From: Siphlonurus alternatus
Taxonomy: Eukaryota; Arthropoda; Insecta; Ephemeroptera; Siphlonuridae
NCBI GenBank assembly: GCA_949825025.1
Contig: OX463784.1
Location: forward strand, 14,985,283-15,049,282
Direction of reading: 5' to 3'
DNA length: 64,000 nucleotides
Part shown: positions 48,767 through 63,560 of the stretch, one piece after another
Layout: the number at the start of each line of letters is the position of its first letter
Numbering within the stretch: position 1 is the first letter of the stretch
Notes under the pieces: model-generated
The model's input: the letters and a program-made list of their open reading frames with translations, nothing else
Told to the model about the DNA's origin: nothing
Database searches by the model: none
Position numbers and translations under genes: made by a program

Positions 48767-51242
48767 TGCAATCAAATTAAAATTTTGGTTAAGCTGGATT
48801 ATTCTTAAATGATTGCAATGAGAAAAGCACATTTAAAAAAAAAAAAAAAAAAAACACCCTCTAACATAATTAGAGCCTACCTCTTTCTTTACGCTTTTTG
48901 TATAGGAATGATTTAATTAATTTCAACTGAGATCAATAGCCAGCATGTTAGTGTTCTAATCTAAAATCGTCTTTGATTGAATTTGTAAGCTTTACTATAG
49001 AAAATTAGATGCTTGAGAGTATAAAGAATTTGAAAATTTTATGATTAAAATTTGAAATTGTCTTTCTGATTTATATACTATATAGTATAAAAGGACATGC
49101 TGTGATATATGTTACTGCTGTCTTAAAATTTATGTTGCCCTAAAGTGTATATACTGCTTAAATTTCATTTAATTAATAAATAATTGCAGCAGAAGAAAAA
49201 TACAATATCGAACATCATTCAATATAGTGATGAATTTATTGTCTCTATATACTCTCTTATAAAGCTTAGATACCCCCAAATTGTTTCTAGCAAGAAGTCT
49301 CCAAAAAAACTTTTATATTAAAGAAATCAAGATTTATTAACTCTAAAATAAATTGTTTTTATATTAGACATGTTTTTCTAAACTTCCCTTAAAAAAACTA
49401 CCTTATAATATTAGAGCTGCAAATCAACTGGAAGACAAAGGTGAAAGATTTGTGTAGGGGCGGTTTAAACCGGAATATAAGTGAAAAATGTAGAGGAATC
49501 AATTTATATATTTTAATGTTATTTTAACTTTTGAATGTGTTTTAAGTTTGTTCGTAAATGAGTCAATTTATGTATGAAAAATTAAATTAACTATCTGTAC
49601 ATGGAACAGCTAGAAAGAAAATGAAATAGTTTTCTTCATTTGATTGTGTATATTTGAACAAGTCTATTGCTTTGCGTCTTTCAAAATTTACCTGCAATAG
49701 TAATAATGTTTTATCTTAAATCAATCAATATTAAAGATACTATCAAGCCTGTTTAATGAGTGATTGAATTAGTTTATTAGTTTTTATGGGGTGGTGGTTA
49801 TTCATTTATTGTACATGCAGTACTATTCCAGTTATAACTTAAGACACTATTAGGGGCAATGCATTGATCTGTTCAGAAATTTGTTAATCCTGTTTCTAAA
49901 ATATTGTACGATTAAATGTATAATATGGCAGATTATTGGGGGTATTTTAAAAGTTATATAATTTGTTAGTAGAGAATGTAAAAAAAAAATCTCTTATTTA
50001 CTGGAATATAATACACAAATTAAAATATAATTAACGCAAAAAAAAAAGTATTAGTTAAATGTGGAATATAGTATTATAATCTTAGCAACTTTTGTATTAT
50101 AATTTTTTTCATTTCCATATTCATGAAGTGACAATGTTCATACATACACGCAGATACAAAAAAAACAAAAATAAAATTTAAGATGTTTCCAGTGTAGATT
50201 TAGCAAATATGTTCCATAATTTCAAATTTCATATAGAGATTTTGGGCCTCAATCAGTTTCGATCTTTATAATGAAAATTATATTTAAATTTAAATGAAAA
50301 TATAAAATGTACAATTTTTTCATTAGGAATTCTTAAATTGATAGAACTATAGTGGTACAAAATTATACAAACGTAGCTACTAATGCTAACTAGTTTGAAA
50401 TCTCTGTTTACATCTAATCGTTTTAATTGTTAAGACAAACTCTGCACAGTTTCGAGGGTAGAATATAAATTGTCACAATTAACTTGTTAAAGCTAGTTAC
50501 AGGGAACAAATTAATGTTAGTGTTTGAATGGAATGGAAACTTTTTGATACTTATATGTTCTTTGAAACTTTGTTTAATTACATACATTTTTGTTACCATC
50601 AGCATTTTTTTTAATGTATTTTAATAATATCTTAAATGATGTGATACGATCCCAAATTTTCATACTATTTTTTTATTTTGTTTACATCAAAGTCTTCTGC
50701 TCGTTGTTAGTAAACAATTTTAAAGTATTGTTGTGTAATGCCTGTCGCGTGAAAGAAAAAACATGGGACAGTTGTTGATTTACATGTTAACTTATGGAAA
50801 ATGACCGTTAAAATATTTTTTATTTTATTTTTACATTTAGTAAATTTTAAATATATTTTAAGATTAACATTTTAGCAATTTATATATTAACAAAAAAATA
50901 AATAATACTTCTGCCTCAAACCTTCGTGTATAGTTATTAACTAAATATATAAATATTTGATGTGGACAAAAATTATTTATGAATAATGTAAATTTAACAA
51001 TAATATACACACAATTAAAATAAATAAATAAAAATATAAGACTCGAAAATACGGAAAATACTACAATAGTAAATAAACATGAAAAATGGCCAGGTTATAG
51101 AAAAACATCTACTGATATTCCATTTACAGTTCATTGTTTTGGATTTAAATTAAAAAGTTGAAGAAATAACTAAACTCCCATTAAGTTTATTTCTATAAGT
51201 CACATCCCAGTAATGGATAACTTACATTAATAAACTCTTTTA
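48767..51242. other. AT-rich intergenic stretch
   Basis: Poly-A at 48835-48854. No gene recognised. Confidence 0.4.
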
Positions 51243-51432
51243 GGTGATTGATGCTATTATATGCTCCATCAATTGCCGACCGTCCTGACTGAGCTTTCCA
51301 TGGTTCCCTCAGTCACAACCAGGCAAATTCTCGGATAGATTGATAGACTGGTTTGGAGGGAGTTATACAAAATCCTAAGCAATGCTAAGTATCTAAGTAT
51401 GCTAAGGTCCACAAAGAGCCGGGAAGTTAAGA
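51243..51432 (+). mobile_element. tRNA-type SINE family T (copy 3), fragment
   Basis: It contains CCATCAATTGCCGACCGTCC and the central domain TGAGCTTTCCATGGTTCCCT then CAGTCACAACCAGG. It lacks the tRNA head and the 3' tail. Confidence 0.7.
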
Positions 51433-54297
51433 GTTATTAACTACATCAACCTTTTTAACCTTTCTTACGATTTTTGAATATTTTTTAAAATTAAATTAAA
51501 ATTGTAGAGATAAAAAAATGTCAACTTTGTAAAGTTTGATAAGAGTCTATTAAATATCATATTTTATTACAATGACAATAATTTTAATGAAATTGTAATA
51601 TTTTCAAATGAAAAGCATTTACGAAGATGTCAGATGATTATTAAATTAAATTTGTAGACCCCAGCAAGAGTGAGAAAATATGAGAAAAGTTTTCATTATA
51701 TAGCTCCACCATACGGAAAAGTTTTTGACATTTTATATAACTTTATAACAAATTCTTTAGGTAACATGGAATTTCATGTTTTATTGTTTAATATTAATTT
51801 AAACAATAACTATTTAATGATATTTAGATTATGAATGAAGCAATTAGTAAATAAATTAAATTATACCCATGTGTAAATCAAAATTTAATTATTTTGTGTA
51901 GTTTAATGGCTTTTAATAACTAAATTTTGATCAATTAAATGATAATGGTTTAAAATTACAAATGTGTCCATACATTAATTTTGTTTGAATTATTATTTAG
52001 TCTATTAAGTGAAGAGGGGAAATATTTAAAATAACCCCTGTCATAAATTTTAATTGAGGTCAATTTTCATTACTAATTAGGTTTGCTACAATAGTGCAAA
52101 TTACACGTATCTCTTGAATCAATTAATTTAGAAATTTGATTATTTTAATATCACATCATTTTATACCTCATATAAATTTAATGTTATTATGTTCTTGAAT
52201 AAATTAATGTATTCTATTTTTAATTAAGTTTTGCGCATTTTACAAACGAGTTACCCAGAATTTGATTTATAAAGTGGTTTCTCGAGTCATTAATCAACCG
52301 TGGGTAGTGTCATTCAGTTGAGCTGGAATAAACCATAGTAAAAAAAAACTTGTTATCTTCCTTTTTTTTATCAATTTAATTCGTTCAATAATTTATTTAT
52401 AATATATAATTAGTTACTACATATATAATAAAGTTCTTTTTTTTCTGCATTGCGTATTACTACAATTTTAAGTGTTTCGTATTCAAGTATCATTAAATAA
52501 TTTTAAAAAATAATTTACTAGTTTAAGCTATGCAGGGCAATAATTTCATTTTAAAAATCATATTTACAAATGCTTTACACGTAAATAATTAAATCGTGAA
52601 AGATATTTCTAATAAAAAATTTACAGATTTATAATATAAATATTAGAAATTATTTAATGCAAAAAGAAACAATCTGCACATTTCGAGGAAAACATGCAGG
52701 TGTTCTTATTTTATCCAAAATTCAACCTCACCTATTGATAGATTATTAAATTGATAGAATGTTTTTTTTATTATTTTATTATCTCTTTCATGGGCATAAT
52801 CATATGAATTATTAAATTTCAAAAAGAAAAAAACAAAAAAAAAAAAAAGACCATGGGTCAATTAAAAAATATTGCTGAGCTGATGTCTATTTACGTATGT
52901 AGTGTATATAAAACAAAATGATAATTACCATACAATATTTGTTAAAGTGATAAATGATTATTATAATTAAAATAAAGATGTGACAAAATTGTGGTATGAA
53001 AACCAAGCCACTGGAATGTCATGTAATTAAAACATAGGGGGGTCATCGTATCTCTTACCACAGCTATTAGGTAATTATGTATTGTTTTAACGGTTAAATT
53101 AACCACACTATGGAAATAACAATAAACTAATGGCATTTATTTACATTTTTACAATGGCCTATATAACCATTATTTAAAAATATTATATTTAATGATATCA
53201 TGTTAAAATTATACTAAATTAAATTTAGGGACATATGCATCCTAATTATAATTAAGTAATTTGCTCTATCTGGTGTGAATTATAATGGCTAGTTATTATG
53301 TACAATGTCTACTAACTTGTAAGTACGTAGTATTAATTAATATTAAATTGTCAAAAAATTAAATTGTGTGATTTTTTTAAAAACAAAAGTATATTCCTGC
53401 TTTGTAACTGCTTATTGAAAGTATTGTGGACCATAGCATGTAATGGTTGGTAATTGATTTTTAATCTGTTGGTCATGATTTCATATCCTGGTGGAGTATT
53501 ATATTATAGTTCACCCAAAAAATTATTATAGGAAAATTTAGTAAAATCTGTTTTCTCTTAAATAATTTTCTATTTCTTGTATTTCTTGCATGTGACGTTC
53601 TTAAAGTGCAGAAAGACAGAAATTGATGTCTAACTTGAACGCAAGTTATATTCGTTACAACCAAAATATGAAACCTTTTACTCATAATATGAAAGGAATA
53701 TTTGTATTCAAATTTTAATAAATAGAAAAAATAGTGATATTAATTAGGAACTTGCAAATGATCTTGAGTTACACTTTGAGTTCAAATTTGTCAATTACTG
53801 TCAAATTTAATATTAAAATTACATTTTATTTAATATAATATAAATTAAGGTGCGTAAAAAATAAACATTTTCTAGTGTCATATACAGTACAATACAAAAA
53901 TCGTTTTTGTTATAATTCATGCGTTAGTTTGTTGCTATGCTAAGTTAAAGTCAAATTTCTTTGATACAATTCTGGTTTAAACACCATATTGTATAAAACC
54001 AGCATATATGATATGTTTATGAAAAAAATTTAACTTTAGAAGATAAATTTCATTCTTATCCATCAACACCTCCCCATTTGTGATTTGTTGATGCTTTCTT
54101 ATTTTAAGTGCTCTCTATAAAAAAAAATCCTATTTATAGATAGTTGTAAAGCAAGCTTTTAATGGAAATGTTGATATTAAAATTCTTTTCTGTTGTAACA
54201 TGACCTTTAATTTCTTATGTATAACAATTATTGTATGAATTGTATATTTAGATAAAGGATCTCGATTACAGTATTTTTTTCATATTTTTTAAACATT
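51433..54297. other. AT-rich intergenic stretch
   Basis: No gene recognised on either strand. Frames of 60-70 codons here are composition-driven. Confidence 0.4.
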
Positions 54298-54688
54298 TTT
54301 TTTAATCAAACCCTATTGGGTATTTCTATTTACTATTTACATACTACTTTGAAACCTCAAACCTTCCTAAGCCCTAACTTAAGCGTTTCGCGGGCTCTTC
54401 CGGAAAGGGGGCGGCCACGGCCTTGCAAATCCATCCCGGCATTTGCCTGCGGCTGATGGAAACGTGGAAACCTCAGCCAGGATGGACGCTACAGCTTTTG
54501 TCAATGAACCGGAAGTGCAATGGTCCAAAGCCAGGGGATCCATATAGTGGAAAAGCGCAACGATTTACCCCTGGGTGGGAAACGTGTTTTTTGTTGAAAA
54601 TGGTCACCCATCCAACTACTAACCACGCTCGGCATTGCTTGACTTCGATGATCTGACGAGACTCGGTCAAGCACACTGCACCACACCT
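54298..54688 (-). mobile_element. 5S-rRNA-headed SINE, family S1 (copy b)
   Basis: On the minus strand, the 5S-like head GTCTCGTCAGATCATCGAAG then TCAAGCAATGCCGAGCGTGG then TTAGTAGTTGGATGGGTGAC is followed by the S1 body and a 3' end ATAGGGTTTGATTAAAAA. It matches copy a closely over its full length. Confidence 0.85.
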
Positions 54689-55934
54689 CCCACTAAACAT
54701 TATAACACCTTTAAAATTGTACTGCATAACGCTATGACGTCATAGCTATGCAAATATTAACACACAAACATAGGGAAGGTGTTAGATGCCATGACTATGA
54801 CGTTTTGAAAAAAGATTTTAAAAAGGTGTTAGAGTGTACAGTGTATGAAAAAAATAAATACATAAAACTCGAGGCTATTTAAACATTTATAATAATATGT
54901 CATGTAAGCTGTCAATTGTTTTTTCATTAAAATTTATAGTGAGTGATTCATTCTTGTAAGAATCGTGTATTTATTTCTCGTTTTTACTGTTTATATATTA
55001 CTGACAATCATTTAGGGAGTTTTAATGTGAAAATTTCATGTTATTTTCCATTGAAGAAGTTATATATCATATCGTGGTCAGTTTAATATACTTTTGGTGA
55101 CAAACTAATTCCATTAAATTAGCTACTACATCGTCTACAATGAATCCTTCTAACTGAAACACAAGTGTAAAACTACAAATTTTATATAAAATATATTAAA
55201 ATCCGGAATAAATTAAATTTATTTTACAAATTATTTTAATAACTTTTATACTATAATATATCAAAAGTAAAATAAATTATGATTTGAATCTGTTACAAAG
55301 TTTATTCCGTTTCTCAAATAGAGATCATTTATTACAGACAACTTAACAAGTTAATCCATAGAGAAGTGGGAGGGGATGAAGAGGATTGTAGAAAATACGG
55401 GGATGGAATATAAAGGATAGAGCTGTCTACTTTCTCTCTGACATGATCCCACTGGAGAGCTAACTGCAATTTAGACTCTAATAGCATTTATATGGTAGCA
55501 CTGGCAATCACTGATATTTATAACTATAATCAATCTTATAGAACAAAGATCTTTATTTACAATTTAAAAGTTATTTATAGAATGGTAAAATTTAAATTCA
55601 TTTTTGATCAATATATTTATATTAATTAGTTCTGTAAAAAAAAAAATAGAAAAAATTAATTTATTTTAATTCATTTACTTTTTTAATCAGATTGCTTCTT
55701 CTGTTGAATTTTTAAATAGCTTATTTTAATTTTTTATTAATTTAATTTTAATTATAAAGTATCTATTTTGCAATCATAATTATATTATTACTGATTATTA
55801 AAATGCATAATTAATTAAAATGTGTTATGTTTTGTGAGACATAACTGAAGGGAAAACTACATTAAATTGTGGCTTTTTATAAATCATTAGATGGAACTTA
55901 TATACAGAAATATCACTTTTGTGTTTAATTAAAG

Positions 55935-55980
<46 letters not shown>

Positions 55981-57248
55981 GAAATATTATGGATTCTCCA
56001 GGCAGCATATTGTCTGCTCTGTTTCTGACCGTTATCACGTAATCTATATGGAGTCGTGGGGAAATTTATAAAAGAAACGGCTCTCTCTAAACTCTAAATC
56101 ACAAAATAGAACCTCATTGTGCCTTGATGCTTCAGCTCTACGGCGTGGGTAATTCTTGTCATGAGGTATACATTTTGTAAGATGCACTTGCTCTAGATTA
56201 CGAAAACCCATGAAGAGAGAAAACTATGACGAAAAAAAAATTAAAGTACAGATCTATGTGATTTTTTCATTTAAAAAAATAATTAAAAAGAAACAATTTC
56301 TGCATATTATCCAATGAAATAAATATTAAGAGTGATTTTAAATTAAATATTAATGAATTTAAGATTAAACTCCATATAAGCTTTATTTCTGGAATTTCTC
56401 AGAACTGCATTTAAGCTGGAATGTTCATATTATTAGGTCATGTGTTTGTAAACCCTTACTTTGAAATCGATAGATCTTACAATGAAGTTGTGAGTACACT
56501 TAACTAATATAAGTCAGGGTTAAGGAACAGAGCTATTGTGTTCAAAAATTCTTCAACTTGCGTCTACCTCCAAGAACCATTAATTACATTTGTTATTAAA
56601 CCACTTAAAGCTCTTACTGCAACTTCACACTGTTATATAGTGTATTTAGAATAAGTTTGATATGACGTCACGTGTTCCTTTTATTAGGATTATATTGGAG
56701 GATAAAGGAGAAATTTCGTGACGTCACAGCAAATATATATTTAATAAATTATAACAGTGTGAAGAAAAGAAATTTCATTGCGAAATGGTCATTTGATTGC
56801 TTTTATATTTTTTTATCGTCCATATGCCTGTTGTGTGCTTTCTCATTGGTAGAAATATTTCACGTTTTCTGTAAGGATAAGAAAGATTATAACTTTTTCA
56901 ATATTAGTTTTGAAATATATTTTTTTTATAGTTTTTGAAGTTTAATCATTTCTTTCTTACGGTTTTCTGAACAATTTTCAAAAAAGTCTAAAAACATACC
57001 TTCTATAGCAACGTTAAAAAAAAACAAGAAAAAGATATAATTAAAATTATTTAGGTCTTTTTTTTAAAATAAAATAAATATAATATATATACTGATTAGT
57101 ATTCAGAATGCATTTGAAAACCACGCATTTATTAAGTAATAAATATTATAAATTAAAAAATTCATTATTATAAAACTTAATTAAAAATACAACACAAATC
57201 ATTCAGTACATTCTGTACCTGTTGTGATTAACAATTTTAAAATGTTGC
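54689..57248. other. AT-rich intergenic stretch
   Basis: A 16-nt CRE-containing palindrome, GCTATGACGTCATAGC, lies at 54731-54746. A (TA)n run is at 55937-55975. A better-balanced stretch at 55990-56220 includes TTTATAAAAG but has no following frame. Confidence 0.4.
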
Positions 57249-57251
57249 TAT

Positions 57252-57330
<79 letters not shown>

Positions 57331-57334
57331 TATA
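57249..57334. repeat. (TTTA)n microsatellite, ~21 units
   Basis: Clean tetranucleotide run, same motif as the array at 29953. Confidence 0.95.
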
Positions 57335-60300
57335 TTTTTGTGTTTAGCAATCAAATTATAATCCATTATTATCACATTAACAATAAAAAATTACGTTTTG
57401 GTATCAAAAATTTTCAAAAAAATTTATTAATTTAATTAAAATATAATCATCTCAATAGTTATTTACGTAAAATTATAATTTTTCAATTACATTAATTGAA
57501 ACGTGGGAGGTTTTAACTTTGGTGTTAAGATTAACTTCATGTATATTTGCATCATACAAATATGACACTAATTAAACAATATTAGCGCAATTAAAATAAA
57601 TATAACTCTATAAAACAGCTTACTAATATATCATGCAACTTGTCAATCATTATGAATAATTACTTTTTAAGTAAAAAATATTTAAGAAAAATAAATTATC
57701 TTTATGGTAATTTGATGATACTAACTGTTTAATAAAACAGCAAATTCTTATTAATTCAAATTAAAAATGTATGAAAAATTAACTCTAAATGCATTATATT
57801 TATAAATCACGTTATTATTAGTAAATTTTTGTATAGAAAGTATTACTAAGTATTGGGCACGATTCACGAAAGAATTTTTCTCTAACCATGGTCATAGCGT
57901 AATAATTTTTTTAACAAAATTGAGAAACCTAGTTTTTTTTCTGAATAACTCTTCGTGAATATCTACCATTATAATTAAAAATTATGTTCATTGGTTATTT
58001 GTGAATAAAAAGCATTTGCAAATTATCTCTATACAGCATGTATAGAATCATGATAGTTAGTTACTTAATACATTATTATTTACTTATTTATTTACATAAT
58101 TTTATTTACATAATAGTACTAAATAATCTTTCATATAATGATCATGAAAGTGGTGATTGTATGAGAAGTAGTTTCCTTAGTATTATTCATGAATTTTGTT
58201 TTGTCTCACTTTCTTTTGTATATTTCGTTTCTGATATAATGGCTGAAATATCAATTATTATGTTTATTTACAAATTGGTTATGTTAAACTTATAATTTTT
58301 GTTTATTAAAATCTTGAAGAACCGATATGTATTCTGTAGCGGCCGATAGGGAGAGTATATCCCTGGCTGGTACAATATACACGGTAACAAAAACTAGTCA
58401 TTTTTGTTTATTTTTAAAGTAAATATTGGAAATGATATAATAGTGGGCCTCTTTAGCCTTATTTTTAAAGCAATATTCTTTATTTTAAATACAAGAGGTG
58501 AACTTTAAAACAAGAAAGAGATACAGTGGCCTCGGACCATCCCCTCCCCCGTGTTCTTGCCTCCCGACAATGGGAGGGTTGTTTTTTTTTGTAGCGACGG
58601 TACAGACGCCCTTACGATACCCACCCCCACCATAGGGATTTCTTTAGAAAAACGACGGTTAGTGACGTAGCAGAGGAAGTCGGCTTGGCTTTTGGCTTGT
58701 TGCTTGGCAGTAGAGATTGAGAAGTGTTTGCTGTAAGGTGTCTACTAGTTACTGTGATGTGCTGCAGTGATAAAATATTTTTTAATTCGTATTTTTTCTA
58801 TCAGTTTTCGTTATCTTTTTAACTTAAATCATACATTTTGTTGATCAAGGTGTTATACTGAACTTGAATTTTAATAGCAATTTGGTCATACAGACCGATA
58901 ATGTGTCAATTGCTCCAAAATGCTTCAATGAAATAAAGCTACCGAATAACACTAATTTATATACAATGTAAATAAAAATTATTGAAGTGTCGTTCTCGTT
59001 TTTCATCACTCTTCTTTTTAACACCATATAAAATAGTAAATAGCCACCACATATGCGTGTGTGGCGTACTAAAAATTGTGAAAAAATACGAATGAAAATG
59101 TTTTTATATAAAATAAGATGGATGCCCCAAACCTACCCCAAGCCCACACTACACGTTCATCTACTACTTGCATTATTATTGCATTTTAAAATTATATTTT
59201 TGTCTTGTCATTTGATGAGTAAAGTGTAAGTTTGATAACGATTAAGTTTTTTTATATCATAAAATAATAATGCATAAAAACACACTTTTATATTATACAA
59301 ATATAGTTAAGTTTTATAATATAGAAGAAAAAAGAAAGTACTAGCAGAAATATATATAACAATGCCAGAAATTAAAGGCATAACTCTAAATGAAAGTAAA
59401 GTTACTTCTTTGGTTTCAAAAAGAAATACACCGACAATAAAGAGGCGACCTTAAAATATAATACAGTCCTCCTTTATACCTGCTGTCCGGCCCCCTCAGT
59501 TTTAAAGTCGCCTCTTGGAAATGACTTGAAGATACAGTGAAGAATTAAAGTACCCTCTTGCATTACATTGCGAGGGATTTCTTTAATTTTATGGACGAAA
59601 TTTTTTACCGTGTACTTATGTGTCAGCAAATAGCATTACAATTCATATAATTATATAGTTTCTGTCACATGTTATTAAAAATTCTCAAACTTTCTCTGAA
59701 TACAGCATTATGTTTAGATTTTAGATATAATAATTATTCGTGTGTGTTTTTTTTTTTCTAATTATAAATAATTTCTAAACCACCCCTGAATACAACCAGA
59801 GAAAATATACATTATATTTTTTTTCTGATATGTTAGTCAAAGAAGTCATGAATATTAGTTTAATTTCTAAATCATCACTTTATAATGAGAAATGTTTAAT
59901 TGCATGCAATTATAAACTTTATACTACATTTTGCAAAAGGTTTATAATTGCTATACAAAATATCGCATTTCTCTCATTTGAGGATGACGACATAGTAATC
60001 ATTTCCGAATCCCTCTTTGAATACAACATAATCATGATTATTAGTTATTACCATAACAAAGCATTTTCAAACTCTGTCTAAATATAGAATTAGCTTTAGA
60101 AATCATAATTATTAGTTTTCTATAACAAAAAGAAGGGGGTTGTATTTTCATTATAGAGGTTGAACGCAACAGTAAAGAGAAAGGGTTAGTTCACTGTTGG
60201 GTCTCAATGTTTTATCCATTCTCATCGAGCGTGTAGGGTAAAAGTAACATAGAGAGAGAACGGGCGTATTTTAGTTCTAATGCCCATGTATTTTTGCCCA

Positions 60301-61446
60301 AGTCTGTACCATCGGTATAGAGAGAACGATCGTTATACGGAACCCATGCAAGCCTACAGACGGTGCGCAAAACTGTATGCGCAATAAACCATCATCAAAA
60401 CGTACAAATATACGCAAAATATTTGTGATTTTATTAAAATAGAACTACTCTTATGAAATTAAACGAATATTATGAGAACGCAATGCCATGTTTTCTAATT
60501 GTTATGGAATTGTATTGAGATTTTACCTGAATTAATTTGATACAGTAATTATTTGATTTCAAAGTTACATGCTTAAACTTTAATAGTTATTTTTATTATA
60601 CTGTATATTATACATACTCATTTCATATTTTACCTGTATTTTACTAGATCATAAAATATTGGATAGAATTCCTTTATTGCATCAAATTTAATCAGTAAAT
60701 AACAGGAATGACAGAAATACTAATGTCTATAAGTTATTTGCACAACATGCTTGGTCTCATTCCTGCAATTTTAAATTATTTATAAATGTTTTAACTAAAA
60801 AAATTATGATTGTTGCAATAAAATGCCTTAATCATATTTATTTATAATAACTAGCAAATTAAATTATTTTAAACTTGCATTTAAAATCAATTTATTAATT
60901 TCAATCAACATATATTTTAAATTTTACAGTATTATTCAACAGGACGTTAAATATACAACGAAGTAAAAACTAAATAATAATGCATTAACATTGAAGTGCA
61001 CTTCACATGGTTAGTTACATTTATTGAACGTTTTCGTTTCATTGTTCATTAATAACATATATATTTAGTTGATGCTATATTTGTTTACTTTATAAGTACT
61101 TTGATGCAACAAGAATAAATAGATCAATGAAATTCCCCTCTCTCTATACATTGCATGCATGCAGTAGAATATATAAACCACATCGTTAAATATAACATAT
61201 TGTAAAGTACAACAATGTAGCATGCAGTTTCTACATTATTTGTGGTTAACTTCTATTTGAATAGAGCTATGTTTAAACATGCACTATTTTATTGATAAGT
61301 TCAACTACATTTACTATAATATTACATTTATTAAAGATTTAAAGAACCTACTTTTAAATTTAAATGCTGCATGCAGAAGAAAATTGACTTTATATTAAGA
61401 AGTTTCTTTATTATTTATTTATATTTATTCAGATTATACTACTGGT
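57335..61446. other. AT-rich intergenic stretch
   Basis: Around 57862-57958 a weak inverted repeat (ATTCACGAAAGA / CTTCGTGAAT) may be a decayed E/F-type hairpin. Near 59430-59515 a short AAGAGGCGACCTT hairpin occurs. GAGAGAG patches lie at 60250-60330. No gene. Confidence 0.4.
58520..58770 (+). promoter_or_regulatory. G+C-richer island, possible promoter/5' exon
   Basis: The stretch with CCATCCCCTCCCCCGTG, TTAGTGACGTAGC and GGCTTGGCTTTTGGCTTG stands out from AT-rich flanks and has no frame. A promoter or untranslated exon is only one possibility. Confidence 0.15.
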
Positions 61447-61531
61447 TACTATCGGAACCAAAAAGGTGTGCCCCTGAATAGCATATAACTCCCATAAGGA
61501 GAGGGGCACACCTTTTTGGTTCCGATAGTAG
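61447..61531. mobile_element. 85-bp palindromic MITE D (copy 2)
   Basis: TACTATCGGAACC then AAAAAGGTGTGCCCCT pairs almost perfectly with the right arm. The loop differs slightly from the 8667 copy. Confidence 0.9.
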
Positions 61532-61799
61532 GTATTTCCATTGCCAAGAATTACTGTAAATCATACAAACATATTCAAAGATAAATTTACAGACAATGTT
61601 AACTTAATATACATCATATGACATGCAAAAATACATCACACATTACTACGTTATACATTAATACAATATAAATACATTCTAATTACTTTCATGTCCTTGC
61701 TATTTCTTGCACATATTTAATGGAATGAAATTTAATCAAACAGTGTACATTGCATCAACATTTCATAATGTTTTGTTATTTTATAAATATTTTGATTTA

Positions 61800-61880
61800 T
61801 TATTTTTAAATAATATGAATAGAAATTAACTTTATTGCGACGAGGTTTAGGCAAGCCCAATCTAACTTCTAATAAGCCCC
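61800..61880 (-). repeat. Retroposon 3'-end repeat (matches 7140-7210)
   Basis: Reverse of the 7140-7210 segment: GGGCTTGCCTAAACCTCG, then CGCAATAAAGTTAATTTCTA. A dead retroposon end is likely. Confidence 0.5.
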
Positions 61881-62125
61881 TAATAACAGTCAACATTGAT
61901 TGATGGGAAAATAAATTTCGTAAGAGATATAAATCTAAAAAAAAATACACCTAAATTGAAGTTTGTTTAACTTGTGTTGAGCTATTGTTAATATTATTAT
62001 ATTATATAGCACAATAACACAGAGGTCTGATCGATTATTTTCACCAACGTTAACTCCCCCCCCCCCATGAACTTGAAAAAATTATTCAAAATCTACTATG
62101 AACTTATGAAGTATACTTTCTGATA

Positions 62126-62529
62126 GTTAGGTAGAGATAACGTCGGTCAGCTGTTTTTTTTAGCTCCATTTGATTAACATGTAAACCTTAGCAAATTCAC
62201 AAAAATTCTGAAATTTTTTTGATAGGCAGATATTAGTGCCTGAAAGCCATAAAAATAATTTCAAAACAATTTAACGAGCCGATTTTTTTTTAATTAATTT
62301 TTTAGTTTGTCTCTCCGCATGGAAAAGCCCTATGCTGAAAATTAAATAAATTAATTAAAAAAAAAAAAAAAACGGCTCGTTAAATTGTTTTGAAATTTTT
62401 TCTATGGCTTTTAGGCACTAATATCTGCCTCTTAAAAAAATTTCAGAATTTTTGTGAATTTGATAAGGTTTACATGTTAATCAAATGGAGCTAAAAAAAA
62501 CAGCTGACCGACGTTATCTCTACCTTAAC
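62126..62529. repeat. ~404-bp near-perfect inverted repeat (fold-back element)
   Basis: Two arms of about 165-175 nt, starting TTARGTAGAGATAACGTCGG on each side, match almost base for base. They surround a short loop that includes TCTCCGCATGGAAAAGC. There is no frame. It is a fold-back or MITE element of recent origin; a transcript would form a long double-stranded hairpin. Confidence 0.9.
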
Positions 62530-63560
62530 TTGTACCAGTTAGTCATGCTATGCTAAATTTAATCAGATTGCATAAAAATAATAATGCATCATTACTCAAC
62601 AAATAGAAAGAGAAAAACTGATTTTGAGAAATTAATTGGCTTGATTGCTAATCGTATTCTGGTCTATTGTACAGCTACCGCGTATAATAGTTGGTTGCAA
62701 TTATCTTACTTTATTAAATACTTTAATTTTTTCATTAATAATTAAAAGCATAGATAGCTATAGGCAACGTATAAGTTTAGATTTTTCTAATGAAAAAAAT
62801 CCAATAATATTTTGATAAAAGCATTTAATATAATTAAAAGAAAGGTATAACTTTTACTTAACCAAAATGCCTTAGTATTTATTTTCCCAAATTGGCTACA
62901 TTTTTATACAAAGTTCAATATTACTAACATTATGATACAAAAATGATCTTTATGTTTATAATCGGATTACAAAATCAATACTCGAAGTTTGAGAACCATT
63001 ATAGATAAAATCCTCATATTTATTTTAACAACTTCTCTTATTTTATACTTAAGAAATGCTCTATTTTTAGATATATTTTATATCTCTATTTTACGAAAAG
63101 TATAACTATATACAATATTGTACAAGTTAATACATGTTCAAGGAGGACATTTTTAGCATGCAAATAGTTAAAGAAGAATCTAGCAGGAAAATAGTTTTAC
63201 AAGTATGTAGTGCAGCAGTTGCTTCATAATATTGCCAAGCTAAAACACTTTTATATGGGGGGTCAGAAGCTTTGAACTTTCCTAGAGTGAAATAAAGGAA
63301 CTTTTATATTTGATTATTATTTTGTAAACATTTTTCTGTCAATTTATTTTTGGTGCATATATATATATTATAGTATATGAAATTTAAAAATAAAAGTGAT
63401 TGAAAACGAACATTCAATTAATAATATTTTTATTCGCTAAATTCCAGCGATTCCAGCGATGCATTTTTTTTATCCTTCTTAATTTTTTTATTATACATAC
63501 AAAAATATATACGGCTACAATTTTTTTTATTTGAATAAATATAAACATAATAATAATAAT
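62530..63560. other. AT-rich intergenic stretch
   Basis: No gene recognised. Confidence 0.4.
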
